A stretch of 14,618 nt of DNA from Deltaproteobacteria bacterium (GCA_016934135.1 JAFGTK010000025.1:1-14618), one strand, 5' to 3'. Shown: positions 1-6,892, counted from the stretch's first letter. Notes: generated from the sequence alone by a model not told the origin. Translations and numbers: made by a program.

Positions 1-128
1 ATCTGCTGGACTGTTTCGAATGCGGCAGCTGTACATATGTCTGCCCCGCCAACAGACCGATAGTCCATTTTATCAAACACCTCAAAGCACTCCAGCGGGC
101 AGCGAGTGCCAAGAAAAAAGGGGCATGA
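1..128 (+). CDS. rnfC: RnfC C-terminal end (partial; 5' end outside window)
   Basis: Only the last 41 codons (3-125) and the TGA stop (126-128) are present. They encode a C-x2-C-x2-C-x3-C-P ferredoxin motif (CFECGSCTYVCP), the second [4Fe-4S] site expected near the end of the RnfC core, followed by a basic tail ending AKKKGA. RnfC is the peripheral NADH/FMN-binding subunit of the Rnf ferredoxin:NAD+ oxidoreductase. The protein ends about 27 residues after the last cluster cysteine, so it lacks the long Ala/Lys-rich extension of gammaproteobacterial RnfC. The identification rests on this motif plus rnfD starting one base after the stop. Upstream domains cannot be seen. Confidence 0.88.
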   Translation, partial: LLDCFECGSCTYVCPANRPIVHFIKHLKALQRAASAKKKGA

Positions 129-129
129 G

Positions 130-1107
130 ATGAAGGATATATTTGTTTCCAGCTCTCCGCATATTCATTCACCTGAGGATACTCCATGGATAATGCGTCA
201 GGTTGTCTATGCACTGATCCCGGGCGCCTTGATCGGAGTGTATTTTTTTGGCATACCCGCAATTACGGTAATTGCCGTTTCCGTGGTTTCCTGCGTTATC
301 ATTGAAGCCCTCTGGCAAAAACTTACAAAAAAGGATATTACGGTGACTGACGGATCTGCAGCGCTGACCGGATTGCTGCTGGCCATGAATCTGCCGTCAG
401 GATCTCCGTGGTGGCTTGTTGTGCTGGGTTCTCTCGTCGCCATTGTCATCGGAAAACAGGTGTACGGAGGACTTGGGAATAATCCATTCAATCCGGCACT
501 GGTTGCCCGGGTATTTCTCCTGATATCATTCCCTGTGCATATGACGACATGGCCGCAGCCCCGCTCATTCTTCTCGCTCTCAGCTGATACAGTAACCGGG
601 GCTACCCCTTTAGGTGCACTGAAAACAGCCATCTTCGAACACGGCACAATCACGGCAGCGCCACATCTCAATCTTATGGATCCCTTCCTGGGAAATGTCG
701 GCGGATCCCTGGGTGAGATATCGGCCCTTGCATTGATCCTCGGAGGCATCTACCTGATTATCAGAAAGATTATCAACTGGCACATACCGATATTCTATAT
801 CGGTACTGTTGCTTTAATCACCGGCATCTTCTGGCTTATGGACCCGAACACCTTTGCAGATCCGGCATTTCATCTCATTTCCGGAGGCCTGATGCTCGGT
901 GCATTCTTTATGGCCACCGATATGGTAACCTCTCCTATTACAAACAAGGGGAAGATCATATTTGCCATAGGCTGCGGTGTAATAACCGTTGTAATCAGGT
1001 TCTGGGGAGGATATCCCGAAGGTGTCTCATTTGCTATTCTCATCATGAATGCCCTGGTTCCATTGATCAACAAGGCAACAAAGCCAGGAAAGTTTGGAGC
1101 TGTATGA
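130..1107 (+). CDS. rnfD: Rnf complex membrane subunit RnfD
   Basis: RnfD is an integral-membrane, FMN-carrying subunit of the Rnf complex, which couples ferredoxin:NAD+ oxidoreduction to Na+ or H+ translocation. The 325-residue protein is strongly hydrophobic with many membrane segments. It has the family signature YGGLGNNPFNPALVARVF (about 112-129) and the flavinylation motif TGAT (about 156-159), in which Thr159 would carry FMN by a phosphoester bond. The ATG at 130 was chosen over an in-frame GTG at 106 because it follows the rnfC stop by one base and has the purine-rich AAAAAAGGGG just upstream. It overlaps rnfG by the 4-base ATGA. Length fits the family. Confidence 0.95.
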   Translation: MKDIFVSSSPHIHSPEDTPWIMRQVVYALIPGALIGVYFFGIPAITVIAVSVVSCVIIEALWQKLTKKDITVTDGSAALTGLLLAMNLPSGSPWWLVVLGSLVAIVIGKQVYGGLGNNPFNPALVARVFLLISFPVHMTTWPQPRSFFSLSADTVTGATPLGALKTAIFEHGTITAAPHLNLMDPFLGNVGGSLGEISALALILGGIYLIIRKIINWHIPIFYIGTVALITGIFWLMDPNTFADPAFHLISGGLMLGAFFMATDMVTSPITNKGKIIFAIGCGVITVVIRFWGGYPEGVSFAILIMNALVPLINKATKPGKFGAV

Positions 1108-1682
1108 TGAAAGAGATCATAAGACTAACAGTGGTGCTTACTTGTGTATGCATGGTTGCCGGGTTTGCCTTATCTTATGTGAATGCTGCCACTAAAGAGG
1201 CGCGGGCCTATCAGGACAGACTGGAGCTGCTCGGTGCACTGAACATGGTTCTGCCCGAGCATGATAATGAGGCAGACAAGGATACGGTTGATATCTCAGG
1301 AATTACCTATTATCTCGCAAAAAAAGACGGCAATATCAACGGTGTTGCCTTTAAGACCTCAACGGAAAAAGGCTACAGCGGGCTTATCGAGGTTATTGTG
1401 GGTGTGGATATCAGTGGTCAGATTCATGCAATAGGGATCCTTTCTCAGAAGGAGACCCCTGGGCTTGGTTCCAAGATCGATGAAGACTGGTTTAAAGACC
1501 AGTACAAAGGTAAAACCCTGGAGGGTGCAAATTGGGCCGTGAAGAAGGACAACGGTGATTTTGAGCAGATTTCCGGAGCCACTATTTCGCCAAGGGCAGT
1601 CACCGGTGCGATAAAGGAAGGCCTGACCGGTTACGAGCAAAACAAGATGCAGATACTTGGAGGCAGCGATGTCGTTCAGTAA
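1104..1682 (+). CDS. rnfG: Rnf complex subunit RnfG, covalent FMN carrier
   Basis: RnfG is a single-membrane-span subunit whose extracytoplasmic FMN-binding domain passes electrons within the Rnf complex. The 192-residue protein starts with one hydrophobic anchor (about 5-28), then an FMN-binding domain with the conserved ETPGLGSK (117-124) and the flavinylation motif SGAT (157-160), where Thr160 is the expected covalent FMN site. Attachment needs an ApbE flavin transferase, which is not in this window. The start overlaps the rnfD stop (ATGATG, 1104 or 1107), with GGAG about 6 bases upstream. The end overlaps the start of rnfE, which points to translational coupling. Confidence 0.95.
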   Translation: MMKEIIRLTVVLTCVCMVAGFALSYVNAATKEARAYQDRLELLGALNMVLPEHDNEADKDTVDISGITYYLAKKDGNINGVAFKTSTEKGYSGLIEVIVGVDISGQIHAIGILSQKETPGLGSKIDEDWFKDQYKGKTLEGANWAVKKDNGDFEQISGATISPRAVTGAIKEGLTGYEQNKMQILGGSDVVQ

Positions 1683-2256
1683 GGAATTCATAAAAGGGAT
1701 TTGGAGAGAGAACCCTGTTTTTATCTTAGTGCTCGGAATGTGCCCCGTCCTTGCTGTTACAACTTCCGCGGCCAATGGTCTTGCTATGGGGCTGGCCGCT
1801 ACCTTCGTTCTGCTATGTTCAAACATGGTTATAGCCGTTATCCGCTCCATTGTGCCGGACCGGGTGAGAATCCCCGTATTTATCGTTGTTATTGCATCGT
1901 TCGTTACTGTGGTGGATCTTGTTATGAGCGGTTATTTCAGAAGCCTGCATCACTCGCTGGGCCTTTTCATCCCGCTGATAGTGGTGAATTGTATCATCTT
2001 AGGCAGGGCAGAAGCGTTTGCATCCAAGAATTCGATATTTCTTTCCATAGCAGACGGCCTTGGTATGGGTGCTGGTTTCACGCTTGCTCTTGTTATCTTA
2101 GGCAGTATCAGAGAACTTTTTGGAAATGGCAGTATCTTCAGTTATCAATTGCTGGGCAGCGGGTATGAACCGATTCTCGTCATGATACTCCCGCCCGGAG
2201 CGTTCTTGACACTCGGCATTCTTACCGGGGTTTTTGCAGCTATAGAGAAAAAATAG
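1669..2256 (+). CDS. rnfE: Rnf complex membrane subunit RnfE
   Basis: RnfE is a six-helix membrane subunit homologous to RnfA and NqrD/E; the RnfA-RnfE pair forms a central part of the membrane core. The 195-residue product has six hydrophobic segments. Typical RnfE stretches are NPVFILVLGMCPVLAVTTSA near the N terminus, IPLIVVNCIILGRAEAFASK in the middle and ILPPGAFLTLGIL at the C terminus. The NPV..LGMCP and LGRAEAFASKN segments fit RnfE better than RnfA. The start at 1669 is supported by GGAGG at 1659-1663, inside the end of rnfG; an in-frame TTG at 1657 lacks such a site. The next gene is nfnA, 20 bases on, instead of the common rnfA and rnfB. Confidence 0.93.
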   Translation: MSFSKEFIKGIWRENPVFILVLGMCPVLAVTTSAANGLAMGLAATFVLLCSNMVIAVIRSIVPDRVRIPVFIVVIASFVTVVDLVMSGYFRSLHHSLGLFIPLIVVNCIILGRAEAFASKNSIFLSIADGLGMGAGFTLALVILGSIRELFGNGSIFSYQLLGSGYEPILVMILPPGAFLTLGILTGVFAAIEKK

Positions 2257-2276
2257 ATCAAAAGGATGGAGGAAGT

Positions 2277-3131
2277 ATGTCAGCCAAGATCTTGGAAAAG
2301 GAACAATTATCAGAAAATGTGTTTAAACTGGTCTTAGACGCGCCTAAGATCGCGAAGAAGAGAAAGGCCGGCCAGTTTGTCGTGCTGAGAATCCATGAAG
2401 AAGGTGAGCGTATCCCGTTGACCATCGCTGATGCGAATGCAGAGAAAGGGACACTTACCATTATCTTCCAGACGGTTGGAAAGAGCACCAATCATCTTTC
2501 AGAACTAAATGTCGGAGACGAACTCCTTGATCTTGTAGGACCTCTGGGTAAACCTACCCATGTCGAGAAGATCGGGACTGTAGCATGCATCGGCGGCGGA
2601 GTTGGAGTAGCCCCTGTTTATCCGATAACCGAGGCAATGAAGAATGCCGGCAACCACATCATCTCCATCATAGGTGCACGGGACAAGAGCCTTATTATCA
2701 TGGAAGACGAGATGAAGGCTGTATCCGACGAGTTAGTTGTGACCACCGATGACGGCTCCTACGGATTTCATGGTTTTGTAAGCCAGGCACTGGAAGAGAA
2801 GTACCTTCTGCAGGGTAAGAAGATTGATCTTGTCGTGGCAATAGGACCTGTTCCCATGATGAGAGCCGTGTGCGATACAACAAAGAAGTATAACGTTCCT
2901 ACTGTTGTTTCCCTCAATTCCATCATGGTGGATGCTACGGGCATGTGTGGCGCCTGCCGGGTATCTGTAGGCGGAAAGACCAGGTTCGTTTGTGTAGATG
3001 GTCCGGAATTTGACGGACATCAGGTGGATTTCAGGGAGCTTATAGACAGGCAGCGAATTTATCTAAAAGAAGAAAAGGAATGTATGGACCATTACTGCAC
3101 CTGCAAGCAGCAGGGAAAGGGGGGACTCTAA
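2277..3131 (+). CDS. nfnA: NfnA: small subunit of NADH-dependent reduced ferredoxin:NADP+ oxidoreductase
   Basis: NfnA binds FAD, NAD(H) and one [2Fe-2S] cluster. With NfnB it couples NADP+ reduction by NADH and reduced ferredoxin (or the reverse, bifurcating reaction). The 284-residue protein has a ferredoxin-reductase fold: FAD-contact motif ERIPLTIAD (44-52), nucleotide-binding GGGVGVAPVYP (106-116) and a C-terminal cluster region with Asp219, Cys224, Cys227 and Cys239. This Asp plus three Cys pattern matches the unusual Asp-Cys3 ligation known for NfnA. A further Cys-rich tail (Cys269, Cys274, Cys276) follows. The start has a strong GGAGG upstream. Such proteins are often annotated as sulfide dehydrogenase SudB or dihydroorotate dehydrogenase electron-transfer subunit; adjacency to nfnB favours Nfn. 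Confidence 0.9.
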   Translation: MSAKILEKEQLSENVFKLVLDAPKIAKKRKAGQFVVLRIHEEGERIPLTIADANAEKGTLTIIFQTVGKSTNHLSELNVGDELLDLVGPLGKPTHVEKIGTVACIGGGVGVAPVYPITEAMKNAGNHIISIIGARDKSLIIMEDEMKAVSDELVVTTDDGSYGFHGFVSQALEEKYLLQGKKIDLVVAIGPVPMMRAVCDTTKKYNVPTVVSLNSIMVDATGMCGACRVSVGGKTRFVCVDGPEFDGHQVDFRELIDRQRIYLKEEKECMDHYCTCKQQGKGGL

Positions 3132-3133
3132 TT

Positions 3134-4537
3134 ATGGATATGAAAGAAAGACTCAAAATCCCTCGTCAGCCGATGCCCGAGCAGGAGCCAAAGGTGCGCG
3201 CGCGCAATTTTGATGAAGTCCCTCTCGGTTATACACCGGAAACAGCAAAACTCGAGGCACTGCGCTGTATTCAGTGCAAGAAGCCGGCCTGCGTAGACGG
3301 CTGCCCGGTCGAGGTTGATATTCCCGGTTTCATCGCCCTTGTTGCCGAAGGTGATTTCATTGGTGCTGCAAAGAAGATCAAATCGACCAACGCTTTGCCT
3401 GCAGTATGCGGAAGGGTATGCCCGCAGGAGGTTCAGTGTGAAATTCAGTGTGTGCGTGGCAAAAAGGGTGAACCTGTTGCCATCGGAAGGCTCGAACGCT
3501 TTGTTGCTGATTTCGAGCGCGCTGCCGGAGAGGTTTCCATACCCAAGATGCCTGCTTCAACAGGTAAAAGGATTGCAGTTGTAGGCTCAGGACCTTCAGG
3601 TCTTACCGTAGCAGGAGATCTGATTCAGCTCGGTCATGAGGTAACCATTTTCGAGGCACTGCACAAGGCAGGCGGAGTTCTTGTGTATGGTATTCCCGAA
3701 TTCAGGCTTCCCAAAGCCATTGTTGCATCCGAGGTGGATTATCTGTCGAAGATGGGCGTAAAGGTTGAGACCTCCAATGTTATCGGAAAGGTGGCAACAG
3801 TCGATGAGCTCTTCGAAGAAGGATATGATGCAGTATTCCTCGGAACTGGTGCAGGGTTGCCCACATTTATGAATATCCCCGGAGAAAATCTCAATGGTGT
3901 GTATTCTGCAAACGAGTATCTCACCAGGTCAAACCTCATGAAGGCATATCTGTTCCCTGAATATGACACACCTATTGTACGCGGTAAGAATGTTGCAGTA
4001 GTAGGCGGCGGCAATGTTGCCATGGATGCTGCACGTACAGCAATGAGACTGGGCGCGGACAATGTGTATCTCGTTTACCGTAGGTCAAGGAAGGAAATGC
4101 CTGCCAGGATCGAAGAGATCCATCATGCCGAGGAAGAGGGAATCCAGCTTAATCTGCTTACCACGCCTATCAAATATATCGGGGACGATAAGGGATGGGT
4201 AAAATCCATGGAATGCCTGCGCATGGAACTGGGCGAACCCGACGAATCGGGCAGGAGACGACCCGTGCCTATTAAAGGCAGCGAGTTTATCTGGGACGTC
4301 GATACTGTTGTCGTTGCTATAGGTGCAGGTTCAAATCCCCTTGTACAGAGTACTACACCCGGCCTTGATACGAACAAATGGAATTACATCATTGCCGACG
4401 AGGAAACCGGGCAGACATCAAGAGAAGGTGTCTTTGCAGGCGGTGACATCGTAACCGGTGCTGCTACGGTTATCCTGGCAATGGGTGCAGGTCGAAAAGC
4501 TGCAAGGGCAATCCATAAATATGTGATGTCCAAATAA
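3134..4537 (+). CDS. nfnB: NfnB: large subunit of NADH-dependent reduced ferredoxin:NADP+ oxidoreductase
   Basis: NfnB is the bifurcating-FAD, two-[4Fe-4S] and NADP(H)-binding subunit, related to the glutamate synthase small subunit. The 467 residues match the usual length (about 465-470). The N-terminal cluster domain holds Cys45, 48, 53, 57 and Cys92, 96, 102, 106. An FAD-binding Rossmann motif GSGPSG is at 151-156, the NADPH-binding motif GGGNVAMDAA at 291-300 with YRRSRKEMPA after it, and a C-terminal FAD-contact GGD at about 436-438. The ATG at 3134 lies two bases after the nfnA stop with a G-rich ribosome site (GGGGGG, 3119-3124); a second ATG at 3140 is possible. No GltB large subunit is nearby, so stand-alone glutamate synthase is unlikely. 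SudA is the alternative name. Confidence 0.92.
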   Translation: MDMKERLKIPRQPMPEQEPKVRARNFDEVPLGYTPETAKLEALRCIQCKKPACVDGCPVEVDIPGFIALVAEGDFIGAAKKIKSTNALPAVCGRVCPQEVQCEIQCVRGKKGEPVAIGRLERFVADFERAAGEVSIPKMPASTGKRIAVVGSGPSGLTVAGDLIQLGHEVTIFEALHKAGGVLVYGIPEFRLPKAIVASEVDYLSKMGVKVETSNVIGKVATVDELFEEGYDAVFLGTGAGLPTFMNIPGENLNGVYSANEYLTRSNLMKAYLFPEYDTPIVRGKNVAVVGGGNVAMDAARTAMRLGADNVYLVYRRSRKEMPARIEEIHHAEEEGIQLNLLTTPIKYIGDDKGWVKSMECLRMELGEPDESGRRRPVPIKGSEFIWDVDTVVVAIGAGSNPLVQSTTPGLDTNKWNYIIADEETGQTSREGVFAGGDIVTGAATVILAMGAGRKAARAIHKYVMSK

Positions 4538-4564
4538 TATTTTTATGGTACGGTAGGAGAACAT

Positions 4565-4930
4565 ATGACCCTTGCAGAGATTAAAAACATTTTAGACGCA
4601 GATGTTATTGTCGGTGAAGACTTGCTGAGCATGGAAGTCGAAGCAGGTTTCGCTGCAGATCTCATGAGCGATGTTCTCGCTTTTGCAAAGGAAGGGTCAA
4701 TCCTTCTGACAGGACTGACAAACCCGCTGGTGATACGTACGGCAGAGACCCTGGACCTTAGGGCCATAATATTCGTACGGGGGAAAAGGCCTTCTGCTGA
4801 TGCGGTAAAACTGGCACGGGAAAAGGATATTGCCCTTCTGGGGACCCGGTATATCCTGTTTGAATCATGCGGCAGGCTCTTTACCGCGGGCATGAGGGGT
4901 TCAATACAAAAGGTGGGTCAGGCCTCCTGA
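4565..4930 (+). CDS. DRTGG-domain protein of the hydrogenase/NADH-dehydrogenase-associated type
   Basis: This 121-residue soluble protein is recognised as a stand-alone DRTGG-domain protein. The pattern is an N-terminal ILDADVIVGEDLL, a central FAADLMSDVLAFAKEGSILL, TGLTNPLVIRTAE, an IIFVRGKRP strand-turn, and a C-terminal LFESCGRLF with a conserved-looking Cys. Family relatives commonly occur in multisubunit [FeFe]-hydrogenase and NADH-dehydrogenase-like gene sets. Their biochemical role is not established; a ligand-sensing or assembly role is only a guess. Start ATG with TAGGAGA upstream. It lies 27 bases after nfnB and directly before the terminator, so it is the last gene of the Rnf-Nfn operon. 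No hydrogenase gene is visible here. Confidence 0.8.
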   Translation: MTLAEIKNILDADVIVGEDLLSMEVEAGFAADLMSDVLAFAKEGSILLTGLTNPLVIRTAETLDLRAIIFVRGKRPSADAVKLAREKDIALLGTRYILFESCGRLFTAGMRGSIQKVGQAS

Positions 4931-4968
4931 AGTAATTGTTCGATTGCCGGTTAATGATTTCGAAATAA

Positions 4969-5001
4969 GAAAGGAACACCCTTAACGGGTGTTCCTTTTT
5001 G
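4969..5001 (+). terminator. Intrinsic terminator of the Rnf-Nfn operon
   Basis: A perfect 11-bp inverted repeat (AAGGAACACCC at 4971-4981, GGGTGTTCCTT at 4987-4997) encloses a 5-base loop TTAAC and is followed by more T residues to 5000. It stands about 40 bases after the DRTGG gene stop. The A-rich left flank could also give a weaker U-tract on the - strand. Confidence 0.9.
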
Positions 5002-5042
5002 TATCAAACAAGCCCCCTTGATTGCCGGCACTATTTCTGTGG

Positions 5043-5084
5043 TTGAAAATTCAAGCTTAAGTTGATATATATATAAGTCGATAA
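5043..5084 (+). promoter_or_regulatory. Candidate promoter, sigma-28-like overlapping sigma-70-like, for the flagellar-type cluster
   Basis: Two readings overlap. A flagellar sigma-28 type promoter would use TTAAGTTG (5057-5064), 12 bases, then GTCGATAA (5077-5084), against TAAAGTTT-N11-GCCGATAA. A housekeeping type would use TTGAAA (5043-5048), 17 bases, TATATA (5066-5071). The AT alternation here makes chance matches likelier. The start codon at 5105 is 21 bases after the sigma-28 -10 element, and GAGGTG serves as ribosome site. Confidence 0.45.
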
Positions 5085-5104
5085 GGAAAGAAAGAGGTGC
5101 ATGA

Positions 5105-5413
5105 ATGGCAGGGGCATCGGATATATCCACAATATTATCCCAGGCCGGCAGGATTGAGAAGATCAATCAGAACCCTTTTGTGCAGTCTGAAGTGACGAAA
5201 CAGATCCTCACGGAAGAGGAAGCACGGGAAAGGCTCCGGAGAAACAGGGAAGTCAATGAGGCCAACAAAGGCCAGGAGATAGCTGCCAAAGATCGTGAAA
5301 AAGGCGGCAGGAAACAGGATAGAGGTCAGTCGACAAAGGGCAGGGAAAAGGCTGCCCAGAACGAAGAAGCCGAGGAAACCAGTGTAAAACACATCATAGA
5401 TGTGGTGGTATAA
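5105..5413 (+). CDS. Small highly charged protein, first gene of the flagellar-type cluster
   Basis: Not recognised as a named family. The 102-residue product has a short N-terminal part (MAGASDISTILSQAGRIEKI and on to about residue 35), then a long stretch dominated by Glu, Lys, Arg, Gln and Asn (about 36-92) that should be a disordered or single-helix region, and a short C-terminal strand-like KHIIDVVV. No signal peptide, membrane segment or cysteine is seen. ATG at 5105 was chosen because GAGGTG lies about 6 bases upstream; an ATG at 5101 is in another frame. The stop is two bases before the next gene, so co-translation with the DUF2802-like protein is likely. An accessory or chaperone-like role in flagellar export is only inferred from context. 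Confidence 0.72.
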   Translation: MAGASDISTILSQAGRIEKINQNPFVQSEVTKQILTEEEARERLRRNREVNEANKGQEIAAKDREKGGRKQDRGQSTKGREKAAQNEEAEETSVKHIIDVVV

Positions 5414-5415
5414 TC

Positions 5416-5844
5416 TTGGATCCTACCAAACTTCTGCTTTTTGTCCAGATAATCGTACAGATAGTTCTGCTCGGTCTTGTCGTTTTCTTCATCGTGCTTG
5501 AAAAAAGACGTGCTGTTCCCACCGCTGTTCTGGATGAACTCAAGGATGTAATCAAACAGACACAGGAACTCTCCGACGGGTTTCATGAACAGGTGAATAA
5601 GAAGATCGATATAGTCTCGAAGATTATGGGTGAGCTGGATAACCGGATCCAAGATGCCGAATCAGTAATGAAGGGACTAGAGAAAACAGCAGAGGTTACG
5701 AAACAATCAAGACAGTACAACCAGGAAGATGTTCTCAGGCTTTCCAAGGGCGGTTTTACCCCGGTTGACATCGCTCAGATCACCGGAATACCTATTGGCG
5801 AGATCCAGCTTACGATCAAGGTAAGAGAACAAAGTAACTCCTGA
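5416..5844 (+). CDS. Membrane-anchored coiled-coil protein with DUF2802-like C-terminal domain
   Basis: The 142-residue product has an N-terminal membrane anchor (about 5-27), a positively charged EKRR flank, a helical middle (about 38-100) with heptad-like spacing and many Glu/Asp/Lys, and a C-terminal helix-turn-helix-like module (about 104-138: EDVLRLSKGG, DIAQITGI, GEIQLTIKV) resembling DUF2802. Such proteins are found near flagellar genes in several bacteria, but their function is not known to me. Translation appears to start at a TTG two bases after the previous stop, probably by coupling, since no strong ribosome site is visible. The FliK-like gene follows five bases after the stop. 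Confidence 0.75.
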   Translation: MDPTKLLLFVQIIVQIVLLGLVVFFIVLEKRRAVPTAVLDELKDVIKQTQELSDGFHEQVNKKIDIVSKIMGELDNRIQDAESVMKGLEKTAEVTKQSRQYNQEDVLRLSKGGFTPVDIAQITGIPIGEIQLTIKVREQSNS

Positions 5845-5849
5845 TCGCC

Positions 5850-6614
5850 ATGCAGATAATCCCAAGCAGTATCAATTCAGGCTCTCTGATAGTTAATGAA
5901 AAGATACCCTCTCTTAATTTGGGGAGATCTCTGATTGCAACCGTATTGTCCAAACCTAAGGGAGGCCTTGTCCTTGTATCTCTGTTCGGAAGGAAAGTCT
6001 TTGTAGAAACAACAATCCCTTTGCACAAGGGACAGGTGCTGAATCTGAAGGTGCATGCGCTGAGCCCTAAGATTGTTCTGAAACCAGCTGAACAGATGCC
6101 GGATTCCGGGGCGCTGATAAAGGGTCTGAAGACGCTGGTGGGAGAGCTTGCAGGGACTTTCGGAAAGACTTCTGTCAAATCATTTACAGCCCAGGAGATC
6201 CTGGGAGCATTGAGCAATCTTCCCTCTGATGAAGCAGGTGTGTCCCAGTTCGTTTCCATGCTCATGGACCAGATACATCATCATCCCCAGGCTCTTGCAT
6301 ATCTGTTTATCCCGCTTGTTGAAGAAGACACGCATTCAAATGCTCGTGTTTCCATCGAACGAGAAGGAGATAATGCATACTGCATACATTTCGAGATCGA
6401 TATGGTCAATCTCGGCCCGTTAGAATGCACGGCCAGACTTGACGACAGTATAGATGTCGAGATAAGGGCATCGTCGCAGGAAACAGTCGAACTTCTCAGG
6501 GAGAATATTCATGAGCTGAAGATGAGTCTTGAACCGTTCGGAGTTCGATCATGCGAAATAGTTCTGAAAAGACTTGGCAGTTCCACTATGCAGGGGGTGG
6601 ATGTTCTCGTATGA
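5850..6614 (+). CDS. FliK-like protein (flagellar hook-length control family)
   Basis: The 254-residue protein has two recognisable parts. Residues about 22-75 form a small beta-rich domain (SLNLGRSLIATVL, GQVLNLKVHALSP) like the N-terminal domain of many FliK-like proteins. Residues about 175-250 resemble the FliK C-terminal domain (LGPLECTARLDDSIDVEIRA, then a helix ETVELLRENIHELKMSLEPF and a final strand). FliK senses hook length and triggers the FlhB substrate-specificity switch in flagellar export. It is shorter than classical FliK (about 400) and lacks a long Pro/Ser-rich ruler region, so it may be a variant. The ATG follows the previous stop by 5 bases, and its stop overlaps the FlhX start as ATGA, tying the two partners together. 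Confidence 0.75.
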   Translation: MQIIPSSINSGSLIVNEKIPSLNLGRSLIATVLSKPKGGLVLVSLFGRKVFVETTIPLHKGQVLNLKVHALSPKIVLKPAEQMPDSGALIKGLKTLVGELAGTFGKTSVKSFTAQEILGALSNLPSDEAGVSQFVSMLMDQIHHHPQALAYLFIPLVEEDTHSNARVSIEREGDNAYCIHFEIDMVNLGPLECTARLDDSIDVEIRASSQETVELLRENIHELKMSLEPFGVRSCEIVLKRLGSSTMQGVDVLV

Positions 6615-6889
6615 AGAAAGATGAGAGACGGGACAAGGCGGTAGCACTTCGATACAATCGTGGGCAGGACACTGCGCCCAAGATAACTGCAAAGGGAAGA
6701 GGCTCGATTGCCGAGAAGATACTTGCGATCGCCAGAGAGAACAATATACCGATAAAACAGGACAAGGCATTGCTCGATGCTCTGTACCGTCTCGATATAA
6801 ATGAAGAAATACCTGAGGAACTCTACAGGGTGGTTGCCGAAGTTCTGGCATTTGTATACAGGATGAACCGGCTTAAAAAAATTAAATAG
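6611..6889 (+). CDS. FlhX: stand-alone FlhB cytoplasmic C-terminal domain protein
   Basis: The 92 residues align with only the cytoplasmic C-terminal domain of FlhB/YscU export-switch proteins: AVALRY (10-15), APKITAKG (22-29), a helix AEKILAIARENNIPI, and the closing IPEELYRVVAEVLAFVYR (67-84). The membrane domain and the NPTH autocleavage motif that normally precedes AVALRY are absent, so this is the FlhX type, known to substitute partly for the cleaved FlhB fragment in some bacteria. The start at 6611 is chosen by the ATGA overlap with the FliK-like gene; a longer reading from 6551 would overlap that gene by 64 bases and add unrelated sequence. It probably acts with FliK in switching flagellar export specificity. 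Full-length flhB is not in the window. Confidence 0.85.
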   Translation: MKKDERRDKAVALRYNRGQDTAPKITAKGRGSIAEKILAIARENNIPIKQDKALLDALYRLDINEEIPEELYRVVAEVLAFVYRMNRLKKIK

Positions 6890-6892
6890 CTG

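Noticed and set aside
1669..2256. Reading this gene as rnfA instead of rnfE
   Set aside because: RnfA and RnfE are homologous, but the NPV..LGMCP start, IILGRAEAFASKN and ILPPGAF segments fit RnfE, and it follows rnfG as RnfE usually does.
3134..4537. Glutamate synthase small subunit (gltD) annotation
   Set aside because: No gltB large subunit is nearby, and the partner nfnA with its Asp-Cys3 site lies directly upstream.
5060..5080. Short TA dinucleotide run as a microsatellite repeat
   Set aside because: Only about five TA units; better explained as part of an AT-rich promoter.
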